From Henckelia pumila (lineage: Eukaryota > Streptophyta > Magnoliopsida > Lamiales > Gesneriaceae): DNA of 64,000 bases. The notes below the pieces were generated by a model. That model was not told the origin of the DNA, made no database searches, and saw only the letters and a program-made list of their open reading frames with translations. The stretch spans positions 83,785,442-83,849,441 of the forward strand of contig NC_133122.1 of assembly GCF_033568475.1 (NCBI RefSeq), written 5' to 3'. Below, piece after piece: positions 32,903 to 45,419 of the stretch. Within the stretch, counting starts at the first letter, position 1. The number at the start of each line of letters is the position of its first letter. The translations under genes were made by a program, and so were the position numbers.

Positions 32903-34127
32903 ACATACAAAAATAATATGCACACAAAACATATGTAAGGACGATTCATTAGAGTGCACAGCCTCCGAGAAGTTCAATCACAAAAACAAAATCACCGACA
33001 TGCTCTCAACTTTTCATAATACACCTTCGGTTTAACGTGAACGTATGTGTGTGAAATGTCATTCCAGTTTCATACAACTTAGACCGAATTCGTTTCAAAA
33101 CTACTTAGTGACCTATGACAAATCAGTGCAAGTTTCACTCTTTTGCACCCGGTATTGCATTAGCCCCAATAATTATCCGCAAACTTAGCTATAAATAAGA
33201 TAGGATTCAAAAAAATTTCTCTCTTTTTTTTAATCCCCTCGTCTATAGCCCGGATGGAGCATCAACCTCATTTTACCCGCAAACTTAGCTATGAAGCAAT
33301 GATTAGGATTTCAATCATTGTTCAAGCCCGGATGGAGTTGTAAAATTTTTTTTTTTAGGTGCGCCCAAGATCATAAGTGTAAACTAGAACCTCATCAAAA
33401 TTCATAGAGCACAATCAAGATCCACAACCCACCTATTTCCCTGCAATGGTCAAACAGACAGAAACTTCATCAAATCTTTCGTTACAGTCCACTGGTCTAA
33501 CACAAGTGCTAATAAATATTCACAGTTCAACCTACAGTTTCTCATGTCCAGTCAAGAGAAAATTTTTTTCTCAAAAATCCATTTTTTTTTCAAATAAGCT
33601 TCATCATCATAGGCTACCATGACTCATCCTACTCATAACAATGCAAACAACAACAAACACAAACTGTATGCAAACAAATACGAACAAATACGAAACACGA
33701 CAGATGCAAAACAAACACAACCAACAATAATGCAATAACTAGTCTACCCCCCATACTTATCCAAAGCATTGCCCTCAATGCTTCAGAAAGATGAACAGAA
33801 TGCAACAAACACACAAATGCAGGACAAACAAAAACACAATGAAAACAAAAATAAAACTCCCCTGGTTTTTGATGCATCCTCTTCCTTCTTGACAGTATCC
33901 TTTGGGACGGTATCAGCAGTCTAGACATATCAGCAGGCATGACAACTGGCATGGGAAAGAAACAAAAATCAAAAAAAATAAAAAAATAAAAACCAAAAAC
34001 AAAAACAAAATAAAAAGCAAAAGCAAAAGCAAAAGCAAAAGCAAAAGCAAAAACACTGGGTTGCCTCCCAGTCAGCGCTAAATTTATAGTCTATAGCCCG
34101 ACTATACTCTTATCTTCGTGGCAAAAT
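32903..34127 (-). other. E4 3' non-coding interior
   Basis: Contains the same landmarks as E1: CCATCCGGGC-type repeats (about 33240-33340, complement), the internal purine tract (complement, about 33746-33762) and the TGGGAGGCAACCCA block (complement, about 34056-34105). A (GCAAAA)n tract lies at 34015-34052. No credible gene. Confidence 0.7.
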
Positions 34128-36220
34128 TCAAGGTGGTTTATCCACCGTCTTGAAAAAACTCAGATCAGTCCTGCACTTGCATGCTTCAACTCTATAGCGA
34201 TTTTGCAATGGACCAATTCCTGCAGACAACTGAACCTGCTGAAATTCATCACCAATATCATGAAACACATCAATAAATTCGACGGTAGAGCAAGATTTTA
34301 AATTTGGGCTATCATTAGCCAACTTAAGCATATTAAACACCACTTGCTCATCATTCATTCTCAACACTAACTCTCTTTTTTCCACATCAATTAAGGCTCT
34401 ACTAGCAGCAAGAAAAGGACTCCCTAGAATCAACGGAACCTCCCAATCCTCATCCATGTCAAGAATGACAAAATCTACAAGATAAATCAACTTGTCTATC
34501 TTTACTAGGACATTCTCACTATCCCTCTCGGATATTTAATAGATCCATTAGCAAATTTGAGAGAGATAGAGACAGGTTCAATATTTTCTATGCCTAATTT
34601 TTGAGCAAGAGAATAAGGCATTAAATTGATGCTCGATCCTAAATCACACAAAACATTTTCAATAGATAGACTTCCAATTTGACAGGGTATAGAAAAACTC
34701 CCTGGATCCTGAGATTTTCGTGAAAATTTATCTTTCAGCACCGCCGAGCATTCCTCATTCATTGTAAAATACGTCAGATCATTCAATTTCTGCTTGTTCC
34801 TCAATAAATCCTTCAGAAATTTTGCATAATTAGGCATTTGAGCTAAATCATCTGGAAAAGGTATGTTAATATGTAGTTTCTTGAAAATTTCAAGAAACTT
34901 TTTAAATTGAGAATCAAATAACAATTGCTTAGCTCTAAGGGGGAAAGGTAAGGTAGAAATATCAACATTATCATTAACTTCAAATTTTGAAGTCTTACCT
35001 TTTTTACCTGCCTTGGAGGAATTTTCAGCAAGCAGATCCTCCGTGATTTCTGACGGTTTTGACCCCTCCTTCATCTTTTCCTCGTCCCTCTGCTGCTACT
35101 CAGACTGTGCTCGAGTCACGACCATGATAGCATTCATGCCTCTGGGATTTGGTTCAGTGTTGCTAGGCAACGCTCTAGTAGGACGAGTAGAGAGTTGGGT
35201 TGCTATCCGAGCCATCTGAGTCTCCAACTTCTGCAGCATAGCTTCTTGATTTTGTAGCCGAGATTCTGTACCAGCCACATACTTCACCATGATTTCCTCA
35301 AAACTCGGCTTCTTCTCCTCTTGCTTGGGCTGCCAGTTCTGATTATAATTTTTGTAGGAGTTGTACCACTGTCGTCCTTGATTTCTTGCAAAATTAGCTG
35401 CTTCAACTTCAAACAACTGCTGCTCTTCTTGCAGATTCCCTTGTGCATGATTTACTGGCGCTGCTTTCATAAGCGCTACTTGATGTATTAGAGCGTCGAT
35501 CTTAGCATTCATGGCCATTAAAGCATCGACCTCTAGAACTCCATTCTTCTTCTCTCTCTTCACATCCGACCATCCAATGTTACTCTCTGCCATGTTGTCA
35601 ATGATCTCCCAGGCTTCAGCTGGCGTCTTTCTGAACAAACATCCATTAGCTGCAGCATCCAGCATAGTTCTAACCGACTGATCGGCTCCATTGTAGAACG
35701 CCTGAGTCTGCTGGATTTGAGATAAATTATGCTGAGGACACATCCTCAACATCTTCTTGAATCTGGTCCATGCCGCATGTAAAGATTCACCCTTCTTCTG
35801 TTTGAATGAAATAATATCTGAAAATAATTTCTCCATCTTCGTAGGAGGGAAATACTTGTTCAGAAAATTTTGAACAAGGTGGTTCCATGTAGTGATGGAA
35901 CCTGCAGGCAGATCATCTAACCACTCCGTAGCTTCGCCTTGTAGAGAAAATGGGAATAACGGCAGTCGCACTTCAACAGATGTTACCCCATTAACCTTGA
36001 ACGTGTCGCATATCGATAGAAAACGCTCCAGATGAGCGTAGGGGTCTTCCACAGATGTGCCCCCAAATCTTGCTTGCAGTTGGATCAGCTGAATAGTAGA
36101 GGGTTTCAGCTCAAAATTGTTTACCTCAACAGCGGGGCAAACGATGCTAGATCCATACCCTTCAACTGGCGGACGGATTAAATCAAGAACAGTACGGTTG
36201 TCTGCCATCTCTCCTAGCAC
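34128..36220 (-). pseudogene. E4 gag-protease polyprotein, nearly open
   Basis: Likely start ATG 36208. Gag is open for about 370 codons: Retrotrans_gag core (FGGTSVEDPYAHLERF, WLDDLPAGS, KYFPPTK, GESLHAAWTRFKKM, MLDAAANG), then a helical segment (NAKIDALIHQVALMK) and a linker. One TAG (35096-35098) interrupts the frame, which then continues in phase to the protease with DLGSSINLMP near 34630. A one-base shift near 34512 moves the end of the protease to another frame (34490-34128, ILGSPFLAASRA). It is the best preserved gag-protease of the family here and shows that no polymerase region follows. Confidence 0.88.
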
Positions 36221-36320
36221 CTGAAAGTTACAAAGAAAAGAGAGGAATTCAGAATTTAATAAAATAAATTAAAGTAAAGTCTAATCTCAAAAAAAAAAAA
36301 AATTCTGATATCACAATAGT

Positions 36321-36337
36321 CCCCGGCAACGGCGCCA
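36321..36337 (-). promoter_or_regulatory. E4 primer-binding site (tRNA-Asp type)
   Basis: The complement of CCCCGGCAACGGCGCCA, 6-7 bp inside the 5' LTR (which ends at 36344). It is one base closer to the tRNA-Asp consensus than in E1. Confidence 0.88.
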
Positions 36338-36343
36338 CAAACT

Positions 36344-37891
36344 TGATCGGCTAAATCGGTATGATAAAAAATCAACTGGTAAGCGTACCAGGTCAAGTTA
36401 TAATATAGTGGACAAAAGTCCAGATGTCGAACCCACAGGGACTGTATAAATATGAATACCAAAATATATTTATTCCTACTTAATCTAGACCAATGAATAA
36501 AAGTGATTCAGATTTTAAACTAATAATTAAAATTGCAACTAAAATAAAATTAATTAAAACGCAGCTGAAATTTGGTTTAATTCCAATATGGGAAAAGTTC
36601 GATCAAGGACACACGTAGATACCAGATAATTCATGTAACAAGCAGCCGATCTAAGAAATCAGACTTAATCTTAATTTACGGGAATTTTCCTAATTTGTTC
36701 AAAGGACTATTTCTAGAACAATCAAACCTATTCAAATTTGACGGATTAATCTTTCGTAATTCTGATCAAATTTGAATGCATGAATAGCTGTGAAAATTCA
36801 GTTTACACCCAAACCGCATAATGAAACCGAATTCTATTTCTAGTCAATTTTACACTATATTGAATATCGAAGTGATCAAAATCGAAACCTCCTCTGTCGA
36901 ATTGGAATCAATTAACATGCAAGCAAATAACTGGCCAGGAAATTCACAAGACAAATATAAATTCGATAAACAATAAAATCAAATCAAGTCTGAAAATCTC
37001 AAATAAACAAACGAGTTTATACATAAATTGTCTGGCCCAATCACGTGGCCTTGATCGAAGAAAAAAAACTACTCAAGAATCAAATTCATAATTCAAACAA
37101 AGTTTTAATCATGAATTGATAAAAGAAAATAAAACAAAAGAATAAGAAAATAATTCTTCTCCCAAGCCTCCTTGCGTCTGAAAATCTCGAACTCTGGAAC
37201 CCTTTATCACGTCTGAATAAGTCCCTAAAATATGAGTTTAAAAAGCCCATGAAAAATAGCCTGTAAAATAAGACTTTTTAATTTCCGAAATTCTGATTTT
37301 TTCTGATTCCCGATGTCTCGCTCGAGCGAGCAACTCTCTGCTCCGAAGAATTTCTGCTCCCGTATTTCTCACTCGAGCGAGCACAAATCTCGCTCGAGCG
37401 AGACATTTTTTGTCTCGAGAAACCTGGGCAACACGAACCATGCGTGATTGCTACATGTTGATGCGCGATAGCGCTCCTCTTGCGCTCTTCCCATCTCCTC
37501 CATGTGCGATAGCGCTTCTCTCTCACCAACAGCGCAACTTCATCTTCTTTCTTCAGGTTTATAGCGCTTGTTTTAGGGCGATAGCACTAAATCTAGTGCT
37601 AACTTTTAGAGCGATAGCACTAGAAGTAGTGCTAACTTTTAGAACGATAGCACAAGATGTTGTGCTAACTTTTCTTTAGCGCTTCAATTCCTTTTTTTCT
37701 TTACCTCTATTTTTTTTCTCTTTTCTAGCCTTCAAAACTCTTTTAATTTCCATTGTTCCTACAAATAAAACCCGGAGAATGAAATACACATGAATGCAAT
37801 AAAACACATAAAAACACACAAAAAAAATTTAAATGCACACAAAATAAACATAAAAATATCACGAACTAATGCATACAAAATGCACTTATCA
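36344..37891 (-). repeat. E4 5' LTR
   Basis: 1548 bp. The minus strand starts TGATAAGTGCATTTTG and ends CCGATCA. It carries CTCGAG-centred palindromes at 37317-37405 and imperfect inverted motifs with AGCGATAGCAC...GTGCTAAC at about 37570-37680. Confidence 0.92.
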
Positions 37892-38282
37892 GGCACCGCT
37901 CGCAAAATTTTTAAATCTGAACGAGAAATAAAATTTTGCATTATGCCCAAAGTTCCTTGGGGGTCGGGCTTTGAAAAAAAAGACATATCTGGAACCTCGG
38001 GCAGATCAGGCATCCCTTGAGGCTCAGCATCAAGTAGGGATTCGAACTCCACTATGGGGCCCTTGCCGCGAGCTCGGAATGAAGAAACAATAGGCGGTTG
38101 CTAAAGCTCGGGTAGACCAGTGCTGCATTGCTCCTTGGCCTTGGAGGTTTTCTTCTTAGATGGCTTGGTGGGAGGGGGCTCGGGATGAACACCGGCCTCG
38201 ACGTCTTCTGTTTTCTTCCTCTTCAGATTCTTTAAGGCAGCTCTGAAATTGGCAGGCATGGCTGCAGATCTGATCCCGTCGT
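37892..38282 (-). pseudogene. E3 antisense gene, middle exon
   Basis: On the minus strand the exon opens at 38282 after an acceptor-like TTTTTTTAG. It encodes a basic Lys-rich stretch (NLKRKK, KPSKKKTSK) and then an acidic/Pro-rich stretch. A TAG at 38101-38103 interrupts it. It runs to the E4 insertion point, beyond which the frame continues at 31426. The acceptor and donor (47527) lie on either side of E5, so E5 sits inside an intron. Confidence 0.7.
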
Positions 38283-38344
38283 CTAAAAAAATAGAAATAT
38301 AATAATTAAATGAATTGACAAAAGGAATAAATAAATGTAGTACA

Positions 38345-40450
38345 TGTGAGACCTCGATTCTAAACCACTAATCTCGGATTAAACAACAATTAAGCGAACA
38401 AGAATCCAAGAGTAAAACAATTCAAAGTTTTTTTTTTTTTTTTTTTAAACGCCGCGCGCCCGCACGAGGAACCAAGCTCGCGCGTGCGCGGGCTTCAACA
38501 ACCGAGACCAACCAAAGGCTCGCGCCCGCGCGAGGTACCAAGCTCGCGCGCGCGTGGGCAAACAATTCAGAGGCCCAACAGAGGCCTCGCGCGCGCGCGA
38601 GGAACGCCTCGCCCGCGCGCGGAAGGCCTGGGCAGAAAATGCTCAGGCTGCAGAAAATAAAGAAAGGATTCCGCGCTTGGTCCGACATGCCTTCAAATAC
38701 ATATGCAATAACAGGGTGTAGGGAAACATGCCATAACAAGTCATGCTTTCAGAAGGCCTAAAAACAACCAGAAGTCTAAATCGATACGACAACAACATAC
38801 TTCGATTTCAGATTACAATCCGAATACAAACTAATTCGAATAACAAAACATATCAAGTTCGAGTTCTAACATGCTTCAATCTTAAACTAGATAAACATGC
38901 TACTTCGACTTCTAAACCGAGTCTCACTCCTACTACTTGCCCTCGAAGCTAACCATGCCTCTTTTGACTTGTTCCTGCCCCACCTGTTGCCAAGTACACA
39001 TACAAAACAAAGCAACAGCCGGATAACCGGTGAGAACGACATTCCCAGTAAAAGCAACATAACAAGTAATACAAGTAACAAACATGCTTTCAATACAATA
39101 ACGAACTCAATAACATCGTAATGAAATGCATGTCTTTAAACAGGGATATCAAATCTGATAACGAGGGATTGCTGCTGTGCCTTTGGGATCCCGAGGATAA
39201 GATCACGTAACAACTCACCGACTCTCCCAATCGAGGTGGTGCCACGTATCTCACTCCTCTAGACTTTGAGCAACTATAATGAGTATGCTAGCACCAGACG
39301 AAACGACTACGACCTGGGCCACTCAGTCATAGTTCCCAAACGTCTAAACAAAAAGGATGGTTATGCCCGCTGAAACAAGACTGGCTCAAGATGAATGCAT
39401 AACAGAAACATAAAACATAATCCTTTTAACAAAACCAATACAATCAAACAATACACAAGTTCCTCATGCTAGAACAAGTGTAGATGCAAGTATGAGATTT
39501 CAAAAGGGAAAACTCGAGAACCACAGTCCCGAGTATGCTATCCCGCTACGATGACTGCTTTTACCTTTCAATGCAGTAGCTCCAACTCTGGATAAGCTAC
39601 AAAAGAGATTGTATAAACAACTACACAATCTAACAACAACAAGGCAACGGTTCAAGGAAAACTCTTTATACCGTTCTTCGTCCAATTCTCTGAAACGATC
39701 AAACAGCTGCTAACTCTGGGCTTGACAACTCCGAACGAATCTGTTCAGATACAAGAGATGATTGATCAATAACCACGATCAACTTACAAGCCAAGTTCAA
39801 ACTCAAAAACGGTTCAAAATCTCCAAAAACTCAAACCGACGGCATAACGGCTATAACTGAACAACCGGCAACGCAGACAGCAGTTCAATACTGATAACAA
39901 CTCAATTCAATGCTAATACAACAACAACAAGACAAACCCAACAAATCTCAAAACCATGATTTTCGAAAATGGCTTCCAAAAATCATAACAAATCCGAACG
40001 TCGCTCTATTTCAAAACTGACAGATAATAAACGATCAGAACTCTGTAGAGAACAACATAATCGAATCTAAATCGATTCTAACAACATCCAAAAACTAGAA
40101 TGTATCTGATCGTTGAAAAACTTACGGTATAACGGAGCTCTCGCTGCAGTGATCGCTAAACTGTCTTCAGAAATAATTTCTAACGGCCGGATCGAGCTCG
40201 GATGGAAATCCAAAAGCTTGAAAAGGAGATGGGGCGTTTTAATGGAGGAGGAGCCGGCTAAGGAAGGAGAAGGATGAATGAGAAAAGTCAAAAGTTGAGT
40301 AGATAATATAACAAATCCATTATTTGCGTTTTAGTCCCTGAAATTTCCAAAATTTGCAAAAAGGACCTTGATCAAAATCAAGTCGGCTCGTGAACTCTGC
40401 AATCTCCGATTAACTCAAATAAACTCATTTAAGATAAAAACGGGGCGTCA
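38345..40450 (-). repeat. E5 3' LTR
   Basis: 2106 bp. The plus strand reads TGTGAGACC...GGGGCGTCA. It has a CpG-rich alternating GC block at 38445-38630. Small indels in that block account for most of the length difference from the 5' LTR. Confidence 0.93.
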
Positions 40451-40471
40451 TAATTCTCCCCCACTAAGAAG
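40451..40471 (-). promoter_or_regulatory. E5 polypurine tract
   Basis: Minus strand CTTCTTAGTGGGGGAGAATT, directly next to the 3' LTR. Confidence 0.8.
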
Positions 40472-40549
40472 AGATTTCGTCCTCGAAATCAACGAGAACC
40501 ACAACTCAAAGATAGAATAAAGAACTAAAGACAGTAAGAAGAACTCACG

Positions 40550-41866
40550 TCATCCGAATAGCTCTGGAAAACGCTGTCTCATGTCAAACTCTGTCTCCCA
40601 AGTCGCTTCCTCAACACCGTGACGGCTCCACTGCACCTTCACTAACGGAATCAACTTGGTCCTGAGTTGATTTTCTTTCCGATCAAGGATCTGAATCGGT
40701 CGCTCAAAATAGCTCAGAGTCTCGTCTAACTCGGCTTCGTCAGGCTGAAGGATATGAGAAGGATCTGGATGATACTTTCGCAGCATAGAGACGTGAAAAA
40801 CGTCGTGAATACCAGATAAAGACGGAGGAAGTGCAAGTCTGTAGGCAAGATCGCCTATCTTCTCGAGAATCTCGTACGGACCGATGAATCTCGGAGATAA
40901 CTTTCCTCTCTTACCGAATCTGACGGTGCCTCTGAACGGAGAAATCTTAAGGAATACACGGTCTCCCTGCTCAAAACTCAGAGGTCGACGTCTGACATTC
41001 GCATACTTTGCTTGTCTATCTTGAGCTGTCTTCATTCTGGTCTGAATGACCTTAACCTGTTCTGCCATAACTCAAAGCATATCCGGCCCCAAATCTGGTG
41101 ACTTAGATTAATCATCCCAAAACAACGGAGATCGGCATTTCTTACCATATAATGCCTCAAAAGGCGCCATACCGATACTCGCTTGGAAGCTGTTGTTGTA
41201 AGAAAACTCGACAAGAGGCAAAGAATCCTGCCAACTAGTACCAAAGTCTAGCACTACCGCTCGCAGCATATCCTCCAACGTCTGGATAGTCCGCTCTGAC
41301 TGTCCATCTGTCTGAGGATGATAAGCTGTACTCAGATGCAATCGAGTACCAAGCGCCTCTTGCAAACTATGCCAGAAGTGCGAAGTGAATCTCGGGTCTC
41401 TGTCTGAAACGATCGACTTCGGCACCCCATGCAATCTCACAACATTGCTAACATAAAGCTCAGCCATCTGATCATGACGATACGTCATCCTGTAAGGAAT
41501 AAAGCAAGCTGACTTCGTCAATCGGTCGATTACTACCCAAATGGCATCGCATCCTCGAACGGATCGTGGTAGCTTCGTGACGAAATCCATAGAAATGTGA
41601 TCCCATTTCCAATCAGGAACAGATAAGCTGTGCAATAGACCACCTGGTCGCTTCCGCTCTGCTTTCACTTGCTGACAGTTCAAACACCGTGACACAAACC
41701 TCGCGATGTCGCTCTTCATTCTCTTCCACCAGAACTGACTCTTTAGATCATTGTACATCTTACGACCTCCAGGATGAATGCTAAACCGACTGCAATGAGC
41801 CTCTCGGAGAATACGCTGTCTCAACTCCGAAATATCAGGCACAACAATACGGTTATTCACAAACAA
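40550..41866 (-). pseudogene. E5 integrase and chromodomain-like C-terminus
   Basis: The integrase HHCC finger is complete (REAHCSRFSIHPGG, CLNCQQVK). The core has ISMDFVTKLP, VSDRDPRF and GQSERT (D, D, E). Two in-frame stops, TAA at about 41105-41107 and TGA at about 41069-41071, lie between the core and the C-terminal region. The rest is open and ends with a group-II chromodomain-like tail (PIQILDRKENQLRTK, EEATWETE), the hallmark of Tekay/Del elements, thought to guide insertion toward heterochromatin. The upstream frameshift near 41905 separates integrase from RNase H. Confidence 0.9.
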
Positions 41867-41876
41867 AACGTCATCT

Positions 41877-44800
41877 CTAACCTGGAATTCTGACTGATGC
41901 CCAGTTGACTTTCTCTACTGAAACCTGAATGCTCGGCTCAGACTTCTGTGCTTCTCTGATTGCAACAAACAACTCCGGCTCGGCTTGAATAGCAAACACT
42001 CTGATAGTCTCCCTATCTGTTTCAAACTCTAAACCAGAAGTGCAACAATCATCGACCAACTGAGAAACACCGATAGTTGAAAGAGATAAAGAACAAAGCT
42101 TTCGGTTCAAGGCATCTGCAACTGCATTCGACTTCCCTGGATAATACTTGATCTCACAGTCAAAATCCTTCAACAGATCTAACCATCTTCTCTGTCTCAT
42201 ATTCAGCTCTGCCTGTGAAAACAAGTACTTAAGACTCTTATGATCAGAAAAGATCTCGAAAGACTCACCATAAAGATAGTGACGCCAGATCTTCAAAGCA
42301 AATACAATCGCTGCAAGTTCAAGATCATGAACAGGATAACGAGTCTCGTGCGGTTTTAGCTGCCTCGATGCATACGCTATCACATGCTTATGCTGCATAA
42401 GAACACAACCCAAACCTCGGTTAGAAGCATCACAATACACTGTGAAACCTCCAGTACCCTTCGGAATAGAAAGAATTGGAGCACTGGTCAGTCTCCTCTT
42501 CAGATCAACAAAGCTAGCCTCACAATCTGTAGTCCAGACAAAAGGCGCATTCTTCTGAGTCAGCTGGGTAATAGGCTTGGCAATAGACGAGAAACCCTCG
42601 ATGAAACGATGGTAATAACCAGCTAAACCCATGAAGCTTCGGATCTCAGGTACTGATGTCGGTCTAGGCCAATTCATAACCGCTTCGATTTTGCTGGGAT
42701 CGACAGAAATCCCATCTTCAGAAATAATATGACCGAGAAAGACAACTTGATCTAACCAGAATTCGCATTTCGATAGCTTGGCAAACAACTGCTCAACTCG
42801 TAAAATCTGCAAGACGATTCTCAAGTGCTCTGCATGGTCAGTACGGTTCTTCGAGTAGATAAGAATATCATCGATGAAAATAATGACGAACTCATCTAAA
42901 TAACGCTGAAAGATACGGTTCATCAAACCCATAAAAACAGCTGGAGCGTTAGTCAAACCGAACGGCATGACTATAAACTCAAAGTGACCATACCTCGTTC
43001 TGAATGCGGTCTTAGGAACATCTTCCTCTCGCACTCTCAGCTGATGGTAGCCTGACCTCAGATCAATCTTAGAGTAGACAGAAGAACCCTGCAGTTGATC
43101 GAACAAGTCATCTATTCGGGGTAAAGGATACCTGTTCTTAACTGTAGCCTGATTCAATTGACGGTAGTCGATACAGAGCCGCATAGAACCATCCTTCTTC
43201 CGAACGAATAGAACAAGAGCACCCCAAGGCGATACACTAGGTCTGATGTATCCCTTGGCAATCAAATCTTCAAGCTGCTCCTTCAACTCTCTCAATTCAA
43301 CAAGTGCCATACGATAAGGAGCTTTTGAAATAGGTTGAGTACCTGGCACTAAGTCAATGCTGAATTCAACCTCTCGAATGGGTGGCAATCCAGGAACATC
43401 TTCCGGAAACACATCAGCAAAATCTCTAACCACTGGTAAGTCAACCAAAGCTGGGCTAGATTTCAGTACATCAACCGCATAAACCAAAAATCCTTCTGCA
43501 CCTCTCTGTAACAAACGAGTCATAGATAACACTGAAATCAAAGGAATTCTAGATCGAGAACCCTTACCAAAGAATTTCCACTCGTCTGCCATTTCAGGTC
43601 TGAACCTGACAACTTTCAGAAAACAATCAACTGTTGCCCTGTACTTGGTCAAAGCATCTATACCGACAATACAATCAAAATCTGACAACCCAAGCACAAT
43701 ACAGTCGAATTCTAACAAATTCCCCTCGAAACAAAATTCACAGTTCCTGACTAGTCGGACAGAAACAATTCCTCCACCCAAAGGTGAAGTAACAGCTACT
43801 ACTGTAGGCAACAATTCAGTTGGCAAAGCATGCAATAACACATATTTCTCAGAGATAAAGGAATGGGAAGCACCTGTATCTATCAAGACATGAGCAGAAT
43901 GACCGAAAATCGAACAGTTACCTGCTATGACATCGTTAGGTGCTGCCTGAGCCTGATCTTCTGTCAATGCAAAGACTCGTGCTTGCTGTCTCGGAGGCTG
44001 ATTTGCACTAGAGCTACCTCCCTGTCTGTTCTGCTGTTGCTGGGGTTGGAAAGAGTGCACTGCAGACGACTGCCTCTCCGGCTGAGCTGCAGGTCTAAAC
44101 GAACTCCCACTCTGAGCTCTATCTCTATTACGTTGAGGGCACACTTTAGAGAAGTGTCCCGGTTGCTGACATGTGTTACAATTGCCGAAGACTCCCACAC
44201 ACTGATCCGGTGAGTGTCTTCCTCCACACTTGCTGCAGTACAAGGATGATGACCCAGAACTCGGTCCTGAACCGAATTGCTTCGAACCACTGGAACTGGA
44301 CGAACTGTTCCCCTGTCTCTTGAACTGTTTACCTCTTGCCTTGTACTGATCCTTTCTGTTTCCCCCACTGTTTCCACCTTCATACCTCTGCTGCTGGTTC
44401 TGATGTTGAGGTGGCTGATTCTGGTACTGAGATGGTTGGTTCTGATACTGCCTCTGCTGCTGAGGTGCCCCCTGATTACCTCTTTGCCTCCACAAGCCTG
44501 CTTCTGCTCCCTTTGCGTAATTCATGGCATCCGCAAAGTTGCTAGGCCTGTTGGTGTTAACCAACGTGAAGACATCGGGGTTCAACCCGTTGATGAACTG
44601 ATCTGCCTTAGCTTCTTCATCTCCGGCAATTAGCGGTGCAAAACGCAACAGACTATCGAACTTAGCCACGTACTCTTCAATGTTCAGATTCCCTTGCCTC
44701 AGATTTGCAAACTCTGCTCCCTTATCCTTACGATACGAGATAGGGAAAAACCGCTTATAAAACTCAGATTTAAAAAGAGTCCAAGTAACCTCTGTACCTC

Positions 44801-45116
44801 TACTCTCAAATGCTTTCTTTGTCATGATCCACCAGCTCTTAGCACCACCACGCAACTGATGAATTACTAACCTGATTCGGCGGTCATCTGTGTAGTCAAT
44901 GGAATCAAACAACTGATCCATATCATCCAACCAACTCTCACAGTCAACTGGATTTTCTGAACCCATCAACAATGGCGGATTGAATGACTGAAACCTCTTC
45001 AGCAAGGTTTCCATAGGAGTTGCTGAAGCATCCAACTGATCAACCTCAGTGCTAGCTTGCTCAGTCGCAGGGATAACTGGTGGTGTGTTTCTGTTTATCA
45101 CTCAACGAGGACCCAT
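41877..45116 (-). pseudogene. E5 gag-protease-reverse transcriptase-RNase H
   Basis: ATG 45116 is followed at codon 5 by TGA (45102-45104). Beyond it about 1070 codons are open. Gag domain is at roughly residues 60-200, with a Gln-rich linker and two knuckles (about 287-320, [13 protein letters not shown] and [14 protein letters not shown]). Protease DTGASHSF is near 406. Reverse transcriptase has catalytic FIDD near 740. RNase H starts with CDASNRG near 887. The frame ends at TAG 41877-41879, about ten codons after a single-base shift. Residue numbers count from 45101. All catalytic residues I can check are present, so the copy is recent. Confidence 0.92.
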
Positions 45117-45403
45117 CTGATAATCAAAGGTTAGCACACGAGATATCTCAATCGCTACCATCAGTGCCCTTACAACCGCTTGGAATACCGAATACCAGTC
45201 GAGAACAGAAACAGTTATATCTCAAGTAGATCATGCTTTATTAATTTAAATCACACAACCATGTAATTCAAATAATGCTCAAACAATAAAGCATGCTCGC
45301 ATGGAATTAAGTACACAATTAAATAATTCAAACACATGCGAGGAGTCATTACACACAGACTCGATCTACCCCGCTCACTCTAGTTCGACCAAGAATCTTA
45401 ACG

Positions 45404-45418
45404 CTCTGATACCACTTA
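45404..45418 (-). promoter_or_regulatory. E5 primer-binding site (initiator tRNA-Met)
   Basis: Minus strand TGGTATCAGAGC, a few bases inside the 5' LTR end at 45420. It is the same primer type as E2. Confidence 0.88.
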
Positions 45419-45419
45419 A

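Larger units (their letters stand above)
31427..37891 (-). mobile_element. E4: non-autonomous Athila-like element (gag-protease) nested in E3
   Basis: Minus-strand element with LTRs at 36344-37891 (5') and 31427-32864 (3') and a perfect GGCAC duplication (31422-31426, 37892-37896). The primer site is tRNA-Asp type. The 3.5-kb interior encodes gag and protease only. It inserted into an exon of the E3 antisense gene. Removing E4 and one GGCAC restores a continuous reading frame across the site, which confirms the borders. Confidence 0.93.

Noticed and set aside
38422-38739. Arg/Ala-rich open frames over the GC-rich part of the E5 LTR (also 45443-45814)
   Set aside because: They lie in LTR sequence, occur on both strands because of palindromic GC words, and resemble no protein.
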